Shown: positions 52,103-60,770 of the stretch, piece by piece
Layout: each line of letters begins with the position of its first letter
How positions within the stretch are numbered: position 1 is the first letter of the stretch
DNA from: Roseomonas sp.
GTDB taxonomy: Bacteria > Pseudomonadota > Alphaproteobacteria > Acetobacterales > Acetobacteraceae
Length of the DNA stretch: 64,000 bases
Direction of reading: 5' to 3'
Assembly (NCBI GenBank): GCA_031180725.1
Contig: JAPSLO010000011.1
Location: 132,477-196,476 of the forward strand
The notes under the pieces: generated by a model
The model's database searches: none
Told to the model about the DNA's origin: nothing
What the model saw: the letters and a program-made list of their open reading frames with translations, nothing else
Translations under genes and position numbers: made by a program

Positions 52103-52749
52103 GAACGAAGCCCTGCGACGACCCGCTGTGCGCGTTCCCGCACGCCCTGCGGCGCGGCCTGGTCGGAGGCCAGGGCCTCCAGGATGCGGCGCGCCTCGTC
52201 GGTGGCGCCGCGGCGTAGCGCCAGCAGCGCCTGCGCCTCACGGGCCGAGGCGCGCCAGGGATTGGTTTCTGCCGCCAGCGGCGCAATGCGCGCGGCGAGC
52301 TGGGCGGGATCGCCGCCGTCGATGGCATGGCTGACCGCCAGCAGCGTCGCCAGGTCGCGGTAGAGCGGATCGGCGCCGGTGTCGCCGGCCACCTCGTCCC
52401 ACAGGGCGAGAGCAGCCGGCAGGTCGCCGGTTTCCGCCTCCAGCGCGGCGGCACGCAGCTTTGCCAGCACGCGGTAGCCGGCTGGCGCATCCTGGCCCAG
52501 CGCGGCGAAGCCGTTGCCGGCGGCGGTGAGGTCGGCGCCCTCGCGCTCCGCCTGGCGGTGCAGGGTGAGGTAGGTGTTGGCGGCCGCCGTCGCCGCGCGG
52601 GCCTGATACCAGCGCCAGCCTTCCCAGCCGGCGGCGGCGGCGACGCCGAGCAGGGCCACGGCCAGCGCCAGCCCGCCCCATTTCTGGGCCAGCTTGCGGG
52701 CGCGCTCGGCGCGGAGATCCTCCTCGACCTCGTCGAAGATGTCGGGCAC
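52099..52749 (-). CDS. YfgM-like tetratricopeptide membrane protein
   Basis: A 216-residue protein. A cytoplasmic N-terminal amphipathic part (PDIFDEVEEDLRAERARKLAQKWG) precedes one membrane helix (about 27-46) and an Ala/Leu-rich periplasmic TPR-like domain to the end. YfgM is an ancillary subunit of SecYEG that works with periplasmic chaperones; the same function is inferred from length, topology and order. GTG 52749 starts the usual family N-terminus; a longer ATG at 52782 would add 11 polar residues. It overlaps the bamB start by 4 bp. Confidence 0.85.
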   Translation of the reverse strand: MPDIFDEVEEDLRAERARKLAQKWGGLALAVALLGVAAAAGWEGWRWYQARAATAAANTYLTLHRQAEREGADLTAAGNGFAALGQDAPAGYRVLAKLRAAALEAETGDLPAALALWDEVAGDTGADPLYRDLATLLAVSHAIDGGDPAQLAARIAPLAAETNPWRASAREAQALLALRRGATDEARRILEALASDQAAPQGVRERAQRVVAGLRS

Positions 52750-52856
52750 TTCCAGTCCTCTGCCGGTCGGGGTGGAACGCAAGGGTTGGGCGCGGCGCGC
52801 GGGACCATACAGGCGCGCTCATGGGGCGTTAAGCCCGACCCCGGAGATTGCGGGTC

Positions 52857-53183
52857 ATGGCCGGGATGGCAGCCCGCACCTTGTTCCTGCTGATGCCGTT
52901 CGCCCTGCCCGCCTGCGGGGCGGAGACGCTACCGGCCACGGCCGGGCTCGGCGCGGCAAGTCTTGTCTTCACTGGAAAGACGCTGGTGGACCATGTGGCC
53001 GGGTGGGCGACCGGGCGGGACTGTTCCGCCGTTCGGGTGGAACGCTACGGCCCCTGGTGCGTGGACCGGCCGGGGCCGCCGCCGCCCGCGCCCTACTGCA
53101 CCCGGTCGCTGGGCACGGTGGATTGCTGGACCAGCCCGCCGCCCGGCGCGCCCCGGAACGGCGTGGCCGATCCCGGGCGCTGA
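52857..53183 (+). CDS. Small Cys-rich lipoprotein, unknown function
   Basis: A 108-residue protein. The signal MAGMAARTLFLLMPFALPACG has a lipobox-like LPAC with Cys20 as the likely lipidated residue. The mature part contains Cys57, Cys70, Cys82 and Cys91 (from RDCSAVRVERYGPWC, PYCTRS and VDCWTS), probably as disulfides, in a Pro-rich context. Similar short Cys/Pro-rich lipoproteins occur in Acetobacteraceae, as I recall, but no function is known. The gene is isolated, convergent with a large leftward gene. Confidence 0.65.
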   Translation: MAGMAARTLFLLMPFALPACGAETLPATAGLGAASLVFTGKTLVDHVAGWATGRDCSAVRVERYGPWCVDRPGPPPPAPYCTRSLGTVDCWTSPPPGAPRNGVADPGR

Positions 53184-53192
53184 GCGGCTTCA

Positions 53193-54782
53193 TCAGGCTT
53201 CGGGGGATCGCCAGGCCTGTACGCCGGGCCGCAGCGCGCGGATGGGATCCTGCGGCGACAACAGGGCTCCCTGTTCGGCGACCAGGCGCCAGCCGGCAGC
53301 GCTGAGGGTGGCGACGGCCTCCGCCTCCTCGCGGCGCGATTGCGTTGTCAGCGACAGCACGCGCACCCGCGCGGTCAGCAACGGCAGCAAGCCGCCGAGC
53401 AGGGCCGGCGCCTGACTGGGCAGGCTTATCTGCACCCAGTCCCAATGCGGGGCGGCTTCCAGCAGGGCGGGCAGGGGAATGCGGTCAGCGGGCCCGACCT
53501 CCGTCTGGCGGAACCGCGTCTGCGGCGGACCCAGGCGGTTCGCCGCCGCGTGCTTGACCAGGGCGCCGAACAACAGCGGGTCGGCTTCCGTGGCATGCAG
53601 CGCGACCTCGAGCCCGTGCCGGCGCGCGGCCACGGCCCCCGCCAGCAGCAGGTCGCCTCGGCCAGCCTGCACCGACAGTGCGCACCACCGGTCCCGGGCG
53701 CTTGCCAGGCTATGGACCAGGCCCAGCCAGGCCGCGGCCGGGGCGCGCGGGTCCTGCGGCACCGGCCGGGGCAGCAGGCCGCCGTGCCAGCTGTGCAACT
53801 CCGGCGCGATCTCCGCCGGCGTGCGCAGGCCGAACCAGTCCACCACGAAGCCGTGCTCCGCTTTGGCGCGGCCGCCCAGGGCCTGCATTGCGGTCAGGTC
53901 GTCCTGGCTTTGCGCTGCCTTCGGGTCATCGGGCTCGACCCCGGGCGCCTCAGGCGCCGCAGCCGGAAGCTCCGCCGGCGGCACTGACGGCTCGGGCGAG
54001 GCTGCCTCCGGCGCGGGCAGCGAGGACAGGGCGGCGAAGAGGGGTGAGGTCGCGGCAGTAGCCGGCTCCGTCGGCGCCGGCGCCGGCTGCTCTGTCGGTG
54101 GCAGCGAGAGGGCGGCGAAGAGGGGCGAGGTGACCGCAGGAGCGGACTCCACGGGCGGCGATGCAGGAATCTCCGTCTTCTCCGCCGCCGGCGGCGAAAG
54201 GGCGCCGAGAAGGAGCCAGGTGGTGGCTGGCGCCGGCTCCGCTGCGGGCGGGGGCGGGGCCGGTGGCGGGGCAGGACCGGCCGAAGCGGCGGGCGGTGTG
54301 GCAGGCGGGGTGGCGGGTGGTGCTGCGGAGGGCGGCAGTGCCTTGGCTGGCTCGGCGGCGGGCTGCCCCGCCGGCGCCGAGGGCAGCGCTGCCTCATCCT
54401 GCAGTGCCGGGCGTTCCGCCCGGGCTGATGGGGCGGCCGTCCTGGGCCGCAGCGTCTCCTCCGGCGCCGGCGGACCGGCCGGGTCTTCCGCCGGATCAGG
54501 TATCGAGGACGGAGCGGGGCTGCTGCTCTTGCCCAGGCGGGCCGCCTCCCGGGGCGAGGCATCCCGGAGGTTCGCGCCCAGGCCCCGGCGCACAGGCACG
54601 GCCGGCGGCGTCGGCACCCTGCCGGACGGGGCACCAAAGAGCGACATCCTGAGTCGCGCGAGCCAGCCGACCCGCCCGGAGCCGCCGCCCGTCTGGTCCG
54701 TCCCCGCCAAGGGCACCTCCACAGCTGGGCAGTCCGCCCACGGCAGCGGACGAACCTGGATGGCCATGGACTCGCCGCCCAT
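53193..54782 (-). CDS. Pro-rich protein with methyltransferase-like C-terminal domain
   Basis: A 529-residue protein. Residues about 75-290 are disordered and Pro/Ala-rich and include repeats of TSPLFAALS: two exact (AVTSPLFAALSLPP, AATSPLFAALSSLP) and one related (ATTWLLLGALSPP), spaced by about 28-40 residues. The C-terminal 200 residues look like an FkbM-type SAM methyltransferase fold without a clear Gly-rich SAM motif (SVQAGRGDLLLAGAV, ALHATEADPLLFGALVKHAA, then WDWVQISLPSQ). An enzymatic role is therefore doubtful. Start 54782 is used; ATG 54767 is the alternative. Confidence 0.65.
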   Translation of the reverse strand: MGGESMAIQVRPLPWADCPAVEVPLAGTDQTGGGSGRVGWLARLRMSLFGAPSGRVPTPPAVPVRRGLGANLRDASPREAARLGKSSSPAPSSIPDPAEDPAGPPAPEETLRPRTAAPSARAERPALQDEAALPSAPAGQPAAEPAKALPPSAAPPATPPATPPAASAGPAPPPAPPPPAAEPAPATTWLLLGALSPPAAEKTEIPASPPVESAPAVTSPLFAALSLPPTEQPAPAPTEPATAATSPLFAALSSLPAPEAASPEPSVPPAELPAAAPEAPGVEPDDPKAAQSQDDLTAMQALGGRAKAEHGFVVDWFGLRTPAEIAPELHSWHGGLLPRPVPQDPRAPAAAWLGLVHSLASARDRWCALSVQAGRGDLLLAGAVAARRHGLEVALHATEADPLLFGALVKHAAANRLGPPQTRFRQTEVGPADRIPLPALLEAAPHWDWVQISLPSQAPALLGGLLPLLTARVRVLSLTTQSRREEAEAVATLSAAGWRLVAEQGALLSPQDPIRALRPGVQAWRSPEA

Positions 54783-54874
54783 GCCTCACATCCGCTCTAC
54801 CGCAGGCCTGACGGGACCTTAAGCCTAATCGTCACCGTGCCGGATCGTCGCGATGCCAACGGCGCCACGGCAGG

Positions 54875-56197
54875 TCAGGCGGCGAAGCGCACCGGTGCGC
54901 CGGCCGGGGCGCCCAGCACCTCATCCTCGCGCATCACCACTTGGCCGCGCACCACCGTCATCACCGGCCAGCCCGTGCAACGATGCCCTGCGAAGGGCGT
55001 CCAGCCGCAGGGCGAGGCGATCCAGCTTTCCTCGATGGTGCGCTGGCGCTTCATGTCCACCACGGTGAAGTCGCCATCATAGCCGGCCGCCAGCCGCCCC
55101 TTGCCGACCACGCCATAAACGCGCGCCGGCCCCGCGCACATCAGATCCGCCAGGCGCGAAAGGCTCAGCCGCCCCGCGCTGACATGATCCAGCATCAGCG
55201 GCACGATGGTCTGCACGCCGGTGAGGCCGGAGCCGCATTCCGGCCAGGGCTTCTCCTTGGATGCGCGGGAATGCGGCGCATGGTCGCTGCCCACCGTGTC
55301 CACCGTGCCGTTGCGCACGGCTTCCCAGGCGGCGTCCAGGTGGCGCTTGTCGCGGATCGGCGGGTTCATCACCGCATAGCCACCGAGCCGGTCATAGGCC
55401 TCGTCGGTCTGGGTCAGGTGGTTCAGCAGCACCTCCACCGTGCAGAGGTCGCGGTAGTCCTTCAGATAGTCCAGCTCCTCGGCCGTGGAGACGTGCAGGA
55501 TATGGGCGGGCCGGCCTGTCTTGCGCGCCAGCGCCATCAGCCGCCGCGTGCCGAGGAAGGCGCATTCCACGTCGCGCCATTCGGCATGCATCCGGTACGG
55601 CATGCCCGTGTGGTAGTTCGGCCTGCGCGCCTGCAGCCGGTACTCGTCCTCCGAGTGATAGGCGATGCGGCGGCGGCCGGAGCGCATGACGCGCTCCAGG
55701 CTCTCATCATCCTCGATCAGCAGGTCACCGGTGGAGGAGCCGGCGAAGACCTTGATGGCGCAGACATTGGGCTGCAGCTCCAGCTCGGCCAGGTCGGCGA
55801 TGTTGGTCTTCAGCGCGCCGACATAGAGGCCCATATCGCAATAGGCATGACCCGTCACGTAGTCGCGCTTCCAGTCGATCTGCGCGCGGTTGGTGATGGA
55901 GGGATTGGTGTTCGGCATGTCGAACACCGCCGTCACGCCACCCAGCACAGCCGCCTTCGTGCCGGTAGCGATGGTTTCCACCTTCGGGTCGCCGGGCTCG
56001 CGCAGATGGACATGGCTGTCGATCAGGCCCGGCAGCACATGCAGGCCGGTGCAGTCCACCTCCTGCGCCGCATGGCCGCCGCCCAGGCTGCCGATGGCGG
56101 CGATCTTCCCGCCGCGCACCCCCACATCGGCCGGTTCCAGGCCCCAGGGCAGAACCAGCGTGCCGCCACGCAGGACGAGGTCGAAGCTCTGGGCCAT
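54875..56197 (-). CDS. pyrC: Dihydroorotase
   Basis: A 440-residue amidohydrolase catalysing cyclisation of carbamoyl aspartate in pyrimidine synthesis. Metal ligands include His62 and His64 (DSHVHLRE), carboxylated Lys149 (CAIKVFAGSSTG), and further His in AHILHVST and the Asp of VGSDHAPH. This FAGSSTG-containing form is typical of alphaproteobacterial dihydroorotases of class I. It stands alone, leftward, with no other pyr gene nearby. A hydantoinase-like activity is a less likely alternative. Confidence 0.9.
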   Translation of the reverse strand: MAQSFDLVLRGGTLVLPWGLEPADVGVRGGKIAAIGSLGGGHAAQEVDCTGLHVLPGLIDSHVHLREPGDPKVETIATGTKAAVLGGVTAVFDMPNTNPSITNRAQIDWKRDYVTGHAYCDMGLYVGALKTNIADLAELELQPNVCAIKVFAGSSTGDLLIEDDESLERVMRSGRRRIAYHSEDEYRLQARRPNYHTGMPYRMHAEWRDVECAFLGTRRLMALARKTGRPAHILHVSTAEELDYLKDYRDLCTVEVLLNHLTQTDEAYDRLGGYAVMNPPIRDKRHLDAAWEAVRNGTVDTVGSDHAPHSRASKEKPWPECGSGLTGVQTIVPLMLDHVSAGRLSLSRLADLMCAGPARVYGVVGKGRLAAGYDGDFTVVDMKRQRTIEESWIASPCGWTPFAGHRCTGWPVMTVVRGQVVMREDEVLGAPAGAPVRFAA

Positions 56198-56285
56198 GGG
56201 CGGCGGTTCCTCTGCACCGGGATCGTCCGCCCCCTATACCGCAGGGCTGGTGCCCGGTGCGACCCGGGGGCCGGCCGGGGAGGGT

Positions 56286-57785
56286 TCAGGGCTGCGGTGG
56301 CCCGCCGCCCGGTGCGGCCTCGCCCTGCGCCGCCTCGGCCGCCCGAAGGCGCAGATCGCCCTCCCGCAGCAGCTTGCGCAGCGCCTCGTCGCCGATGACG
56401 TCCTGCGCGCGCAGCCGCATCAGCACGCGGCGCTCGGCCTCCAGCGCCTCGGGATGGGTCTCGTCCGGCGCCCCGGCGCGGGCGGCGGCCGCGGCGCCGC
56501 GCCCCGTCGCCTCCTCCGCCTGTGCGCGACCGGGGCGGGAGAGGCCGGCGCGCCGGACCGCGGCGCGCAGGGTCAGCCCCTGCACCAGCACCGACCCCAG
56601 GATCACCAGCGCGGCCACCACCAGCACCAGTTCGCGCCCTGGCGTCGGCGTGCCGTCCGGCAGCTGCGCCGGGATGGCCAGCGCCGCGATCAGCCCGATG
56701 ACCGAGGAGGTGGAGGCCCAGGCCATCACCCCCGCCGCGCCGGTGCGGGTCGCCTGATCCTCCGCCGCCAAGGCGCGCGAAAGGGGTGGCAGATGCACGG
56801 CGAGGAGCGAGCCGAGCCACTGCACCAGCAGCACCAGCACCAGGATCGCCGCCACGGCGCCCGCCACCTGCCAGACCGGCCAAAGGCCAAGCCCGGCCAG
56901 GGCTTCGGGCAGGGCGAGGCCCGCGAAGAAGAACAGCACGGAGGAGGCCAGCAGGCTCGCCTCCTCCCAGAAGGCCGTTGCGGCGATGCGCGCCTCGGCC
57001 GAGGAGCGTGCCACCCCGCTCTCCGGATCCACCCGCGCCGCCGAGACCGTCAGCGCCGCGGCGATGACGGTGACTGCCAGGGAAAGGGAAAGCCACCCCG
57101 CGGCGAGCCCCGCCAGATAGGGCGCGGCGAGCGAGACCGCGATCTCGATCGGCGCGGGCCGGGCATGGTCGCGCAGCCAGAGCACGGCGCGGCCGATCGC
57201 GATGCCGGCCAGGGCCCCGCCCGCCAGGCTCCAGCCGATATCGCGCAGCGCCTCCCCGGGGCCGGGCGGGACCTGCTCCGCCAGGGATTCCAGCGCCAGG
57301 GCGAAGGCGGTCAGGGCGACGATGCGAGCTGCCATCTCCCGCGCCTTCAGCGCATCCGACACGGCGCGCGGCACATAGGGGCGGCCTTCTGCCTCATGGA
57401 ACAGGCGGGTGTCGAACAGGGCGGCGATGACGCCGAGCGCCACGGACTGCGCGCCACCGAGGCCGGGCAGAAGGACCCGCGCCACCAGCGCCGTGGCGGT
57501 GATGATGACGAGGGCAACCAGCGCCCCGACCAGGATGCCTGGCAGCAGGGTGGCGCGCAGCAGATGCGGCGTGATGCGCACGCTGCCGGCATAGATGACC
57601 GGTGGCAGGAACAGCGCGATGGCCAGATCAGGGTCGAGCCGCAGCGGCGGCGCGCCTGGCACCGCCCCCACCGCGACGCCCGCGCCCATCAGCACCAGCG
57701 TTGGCGGCAGCCGCGACAATTGCGCAAGCGCGAGGAGCGGCCCGATGCCGGCCAGCAGCAGGGCGACGAAATGCGCGGGGGCCAT
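56286..57785 (-). CDS. NhaP-like cation:proton antiporter homologue
   Basis: A 499-residue membrane protein with about 11-12 hydrophobic helices in the first 400 residues and a hydrophilic C-terminal tail (about 410-499). The fold is that of the CPA1 Na+/H+ antiporter family (LPPVIYAGSVRITPHLLRATLLPGI resembles the family start). The helix that normally carries the TDPVA ion site reads ALGVIAALFDTRLFHEAEG: the Asp remains but the rest differs. Transport specificity is therefore unclear. It is probably followed by no partner gene. Confidence 0.82.
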   Translation of the reverse strand: MAPAHFVALLLAGIGPLLALAQLSRLPPTLVLMGAGVAVGAVPGAPPLRLDPDLAIALFLPPVIYAGSVRITPHLLRATLLPGILVGALVALVIITATALVARVLLPGLGGAQSVALGVIAALFDTRLFHEAEGRPYVPRAVSDALKAREMAARIVALTAFALALESLAEQVPPGPGEALRDIGWSLAGGALAGIAIGRAVLWLRDHARPAPIEIAVSLAAPYLAGLAAGWLSLSLAVTVIAAALTVSAARVDPESGVARSSAEARIAATAFWEEASLLASSVLFFFAGLALPEALAGLGLWPVWQVAGAVAAILVLVLLVQWLGSLLAVHLPPLSRALAAEDQATRTGAAGVMAWASTSSVIGLIAALAIPAQLPDGTPTPGRELVLVVAALVILGSVLVQGLTLRAAVRRAGLSRPGRAQAEEATGRGAAAAARAGAPDETHPEALEAERRVLMRLRAQDVIGDEALRKLLREGDLRLRAAEAAQGEAAPGGGPPQP

Positions 57786-57824
57786 GCCATGGGAACGGCG
57801 GAGGGTGCCCGCCGTTGCCCCGGC

Positions 57825-59591
57825 TCACCGCGCGCCCAGCACCTCCCACACATCGCCCTGAACCGGCGCGCGCTCCACATGGGCGCGGTGCCACAGGGCA
57901 TAGAACAGCAGGTGCCAGGCGGCGAAGCCGCGATGCTTGTCGCCGGCGGCATGGCGGAACAGCGACACCACGCGGTCCGGCCGGGCGACCTCCGCCACGC
58001 CGGGTTGCGCGGCCACCAGCGGACCCAGCCGGTCGCCCACGCCGGCGATCCAGGCGGCCACCGGCACGGTGAAGCCCTGCTTCGGCGCGAAGGGGCGCGA
58101 GGCAGGCAGGTGGCGGGCCAGCCAAGCGCGCATCAACCATTTGCCGGTGCGGCCGCGCACCTTCAGCGCATCCGGCAGCCGCCAGCAGGCTTCCGCCACG
58201 CCCGGATCCAGGAAGGGCGTGCGGCCTTCCACCGCATGGGCCATCAGGCAGCGGTCCAGCTTCAGCAGCAGGTCGTTCGGCAGCCATTCGGCAATGTCGG
58301 CCGCCTGCGCCGCCATCAGCCGCGTGCGGCCGGGCGAGGCCGCGGCCGCCTCGGCCGCCGCGATGCCGTCGCGCCAGGTGGAGGGCGGTGTCCGAAGCAC
58401 GTCCTTCACATGGTCGAAGCTGCCCGTCGCGCGCGGCTGACGGCCACCCAGCCACCACGGGCGCATCGCGCTGCGATAGCGACCATAGCCGCCCAGCAGC
58501 TCGTCACCGCCCTCACCAGACAGCACGACCTTCACCTCCTCCCGCGCGCGGCGGGCGAGGAACCAGGAGGGGATGATGGCGTAGTCCGCTGCCGGGTCGT
58601 CCATGGCGGCGACGATCTGCGGCAGGTGGCGCCAGACATCGGCTTCCGACACCGTCAGCGTCACATGGCGCGCGCCCACCGCTTCCGCCGCCGCCTGCGC
58701 GGCCGCATGCTCATCCGCCGCGCCCGGCACGTCGAAGCGCGCGGTGAAGGCGCGCACCGGGCGGTCATTGAGGCGCGCCATCATCGTCAGCACCGCGCCG
58801 GAATCGATGCCGCCGGAGAGGAACAGCCCATAGGGCACGTCGCTGCGCTGGTGCAGCCGCACACTGTCCTCGAAGGCTTTGTCGAAGCGGGCGAGGGCGT
58901 CCTCCTCCGTAACCGGCTCCGGCCCGCCTTCGGGCAGGGCGGCGCGGCGATGCCGCTCCACGATCGCGCCGTCGGCCACCACGACGCTCTCGCCGGGCAG
59001 CACGCGGCGGATGCCTTCGAAGATGGTCTCGGCGCCGGTGGTGAATTGCAGTTGCAGCAACTCGTCCCGCGCTTCCTGCCGTACGCGTGGTGCGACCAGC
59101 CCCGCATCAAGGAAGGCCCGCGGCTCCGATGCGAAGGCGATGCCACCGGGGATGGGCGCGATGTAGAGCGGCTTGATGCCGAAGGGATCGCGCGTCAGGA
59201 CCAGCCGGCGCGCATGGCGGTCGTGCAGCGCCACCGCATACATGCCGCGCATCGCCGCCGCGTAGCCTTCGAGGCCGTCGCGGCGGTAGAGGTGCAGCGG
59301 CGGCTCGCAGTCGCTGCCGGTATTGCAGGCGAGCTGGTACTGCTCGCGCAGCTCCAGATAATTGTACACCTCGCCATTCGCGACCAGCGCGGCGGCGCCG
59401 GCGAACAGCGGCTGGTCCCCGGTGGCAAGGTCGATGATCGCCAGCCGCGTATGCGCCAGCCCGACATTGTCCGCGACGTGCAGGCCGGAGCCGTCCGGGC
59501 CGCGATGCGCCAGCGCCTGCGTCATCGCCTGCAGCACGCCGGCATCCGGCGTTGTGCCCTGGCGCAGCGCCTGTCCCGCGAGGCCGCACAT
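57825..59591 (-). CDS. asnB: Asparagine synthase (glutamine-hydrolysing)
   Basis: A 588-residue class II amidotransferase. Cys2 (MCGLAGQ) is the glutaminase nucleophile, with NGEVYNYLELRE in the glutamine site. The synthetase domain has the PP-loop LSGGIDSG near residue 260 and the LSGEGGDELLGGYGRY block. It amidates aspartate or, in surface-polysaccharide clusters, a sugar acid or peptide. Here it overlaps a glycosyltransferase gene by one base and shares its transcript, so a glycan-related role is plausible rather than general asparagine supply. Confidence 0.93.
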   Translation of the reverse strand: MCGLAGQALRQGTTPDAGVLQAMTQALAHRGPDGSGLHVADNVGLAHTRLAIIDLATGDQPLFAGAAALVANGEVYNYLELREQYQLACNTGSDCEPPLHLYRRDGLEGYAAAMRGMYAVALHDRHARRLVLTRDPFGIKPLYIAPIPGGIAFASEPRAFLDAGLVAPRVRQEARDELLQLQFTTGAETIFEGIRRVLPGESVVVADGAIVERHRRAALPEGGPEPVTEEDALARFDKAFEDSVRLHQRSDVPYGLFLSGGIDSGAVLTMMARLNDRPVRAFTARFDVPGAADEHAAAQAAAEAVGARHVTLTVSEADVWRHLPQIVAAMDDPAADYAIIPSWFLARRAREEVKVVLSGEGGDELLGGYGRYRSAMRPWWLGGRQPRATGSFDHVKDVLRTPPSTWRDGIAAAEAAAASPGRTRLMAAQAADIAEWLPNDLLLKLDRCLMAHAVEGRTPFLDPGVAEACWRLPDALKVRGRTGKWLMRAWLARHLPASRPFAPKQGFTVPVAAWIAGVGDRLGPLVAAQPGVAEVARPDRVVSLFRHAAGDKHRGFAAWHLLFYALWHRAHVERAPVQGDVWEVLGAR

Positions 59592-60631
59592 CAGCCTTTG
59601 CTCCTTGCCGCGGCGTTCAGGAATTCGCGCCAGGCCGTCAGCACCGGCGCTTCCGCGTGGCGCGCCAGGAACTCGGCCCGGCCGGCCGCACCGAGCGCCT
59701 GTGCGCGCTGGGGATCGGCCAGCAGGCCGGCAAGCGCCCTGGCCAGCGCGGTGGGATGGCCGATCGGGACCAGAATCCCGGTGCGTCGGTCCTCGATCAG
59801 CTCACGCGGGCCGGCGGCTTCCGCCGCCACCACCGGCTTGCCGGCCGAGAAGCCTTCCAGCACGACATTGCCCAAGGGCTCGATGCGCGAGGGCACGACG
59901 AGGATGCGGCAGGCCGCCAGCAGCGCGCCCACGTCGCGCCGCCAGCCGAGGAAGGCGACGCGGTCGCCGAGCTTCAGCTCCTCGACCAACCTGGTCAGGG
60001 CGGCGCGCTCAGGGCCATCTCCGGCGAGGGCGAGTTGCACATCGCCGGGAAGCTGGGCCAGGGCGCGGAGCAGGGTGGCAAAGTCCTTGTTGGGATGCAG
60101 GCGGCCCATCGCGAGCAGCACGCGCCCGCCCGGCGCCAGGGGCAGCGGGGCAGGGACGGCGCCGGCCAGGTCCTCGGCGAAGTTGGGCAGGTGCTGCAGC
60201 CGGTCGCGCGGCCAGCCCTGTTCCGCGATCCAGTCGCAGAGCCCCTTGGTATTCGCCACCAGCAGGCCGCAGCCACGGTAGTAGCGGAGGTCGTACTGTC
60301 CCCCGAGTCGCCCCACCAGCGTCCAGGGCGCGCCTTCCGAGGCGAGCCGGGCGAAGCGCGCGGCGCGGTTCATCCAGGCGACCACCACCTGCGGCGCGAA
60401 TTCCCGCAGCGCGGCGCGCAGGTGCCGGGGGGTGAAGAGATCGAGCGGCCCGCCAAAGCGGAGTTGTACGGGCGTCAGCCCTGCCTGCGCCAGCCGCGCG
60501 GCGCGGTCCGCATCGCGGCGGATCACGGCCAGCACCTGCATCCCGCTGCGATGCTGGGCGATGGCCAGTCTCTCGAAAAAGCCCTCCGCCCCGCCCTGCG
60601 GCGCGCCCGCCATTACATGCGCTACGCGCAT
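59591..60631 (-). CDS. Glycosyltransferase family 4
   Basis: A 346-residue GT-B glycosyltransferase. It has a donor-domain Gly-rich start (MRVAHVMAGAPQGGAEGFFERL), LLAMGRLHPNKDFATLL near 190, and the retaining-enzyme motif ExxPLGNVVLEGFSAGKPVVA near 265. It would add a sugar to a lipid-linked or LPS core glycan at the cytoplasmic face. ATG 60631 gives the family N-terminus. It overlaps asnB (TGATG on the leftward strand) and lies downstream of a GT9 gene. Confidence 0.9.
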   Translation of the reverse strand: MRVAHVMAGAPQGGAEGFFERLAIAQHRSGMQVLAVIRRDADRAARLAQAGLTPVQLRFGGPLDLFTPRHLRAALREFAPQVVVAWMNRAARFARLASEGAPWTLVGRLGGQYDLRYYRGCGLLVANTKGLCDWIAEQGWPRDRLQHLPNFAEDLAGAVPAPLPLAPGGRVLLAMGRLHPNKDFATLLRALAQLPGDVQLALAGDGPERAALTRLVEELKLGDRVAFLGWRRDVGALLAACRILVVPSRIEPLGNVVLEGFSAGKPVVAAEAAGPRELIEDRRTGILVPIGHPTALARALAGLLADPQRAQALGAAGRAEFLARHAEAPVLTAWREFLNAAARSKG

Positions 60632-60770
60632 AATGGTGCCCTCAGGCGCCGGGCGCCGCCTCCGGCGGCTTGGCTGGCGCGCCGACGCGCTGTGGCGTGG
60701 GGCCAGGCGGTCGCGCCATGCGCGGGGCCGCATTTGCGGCCCGCAGGCGAAGGGCACCAAGTTGCGCGCG

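Noticed and set aside
55890-60281. Reading frame of more than 1400 codons on the + strand
   Set aside because: It overlaps pyrC, the antiporter, asnB and the GT4 gene on the other strand. Its residues are a translation of the codon third-position bias, with no recognisable domain.
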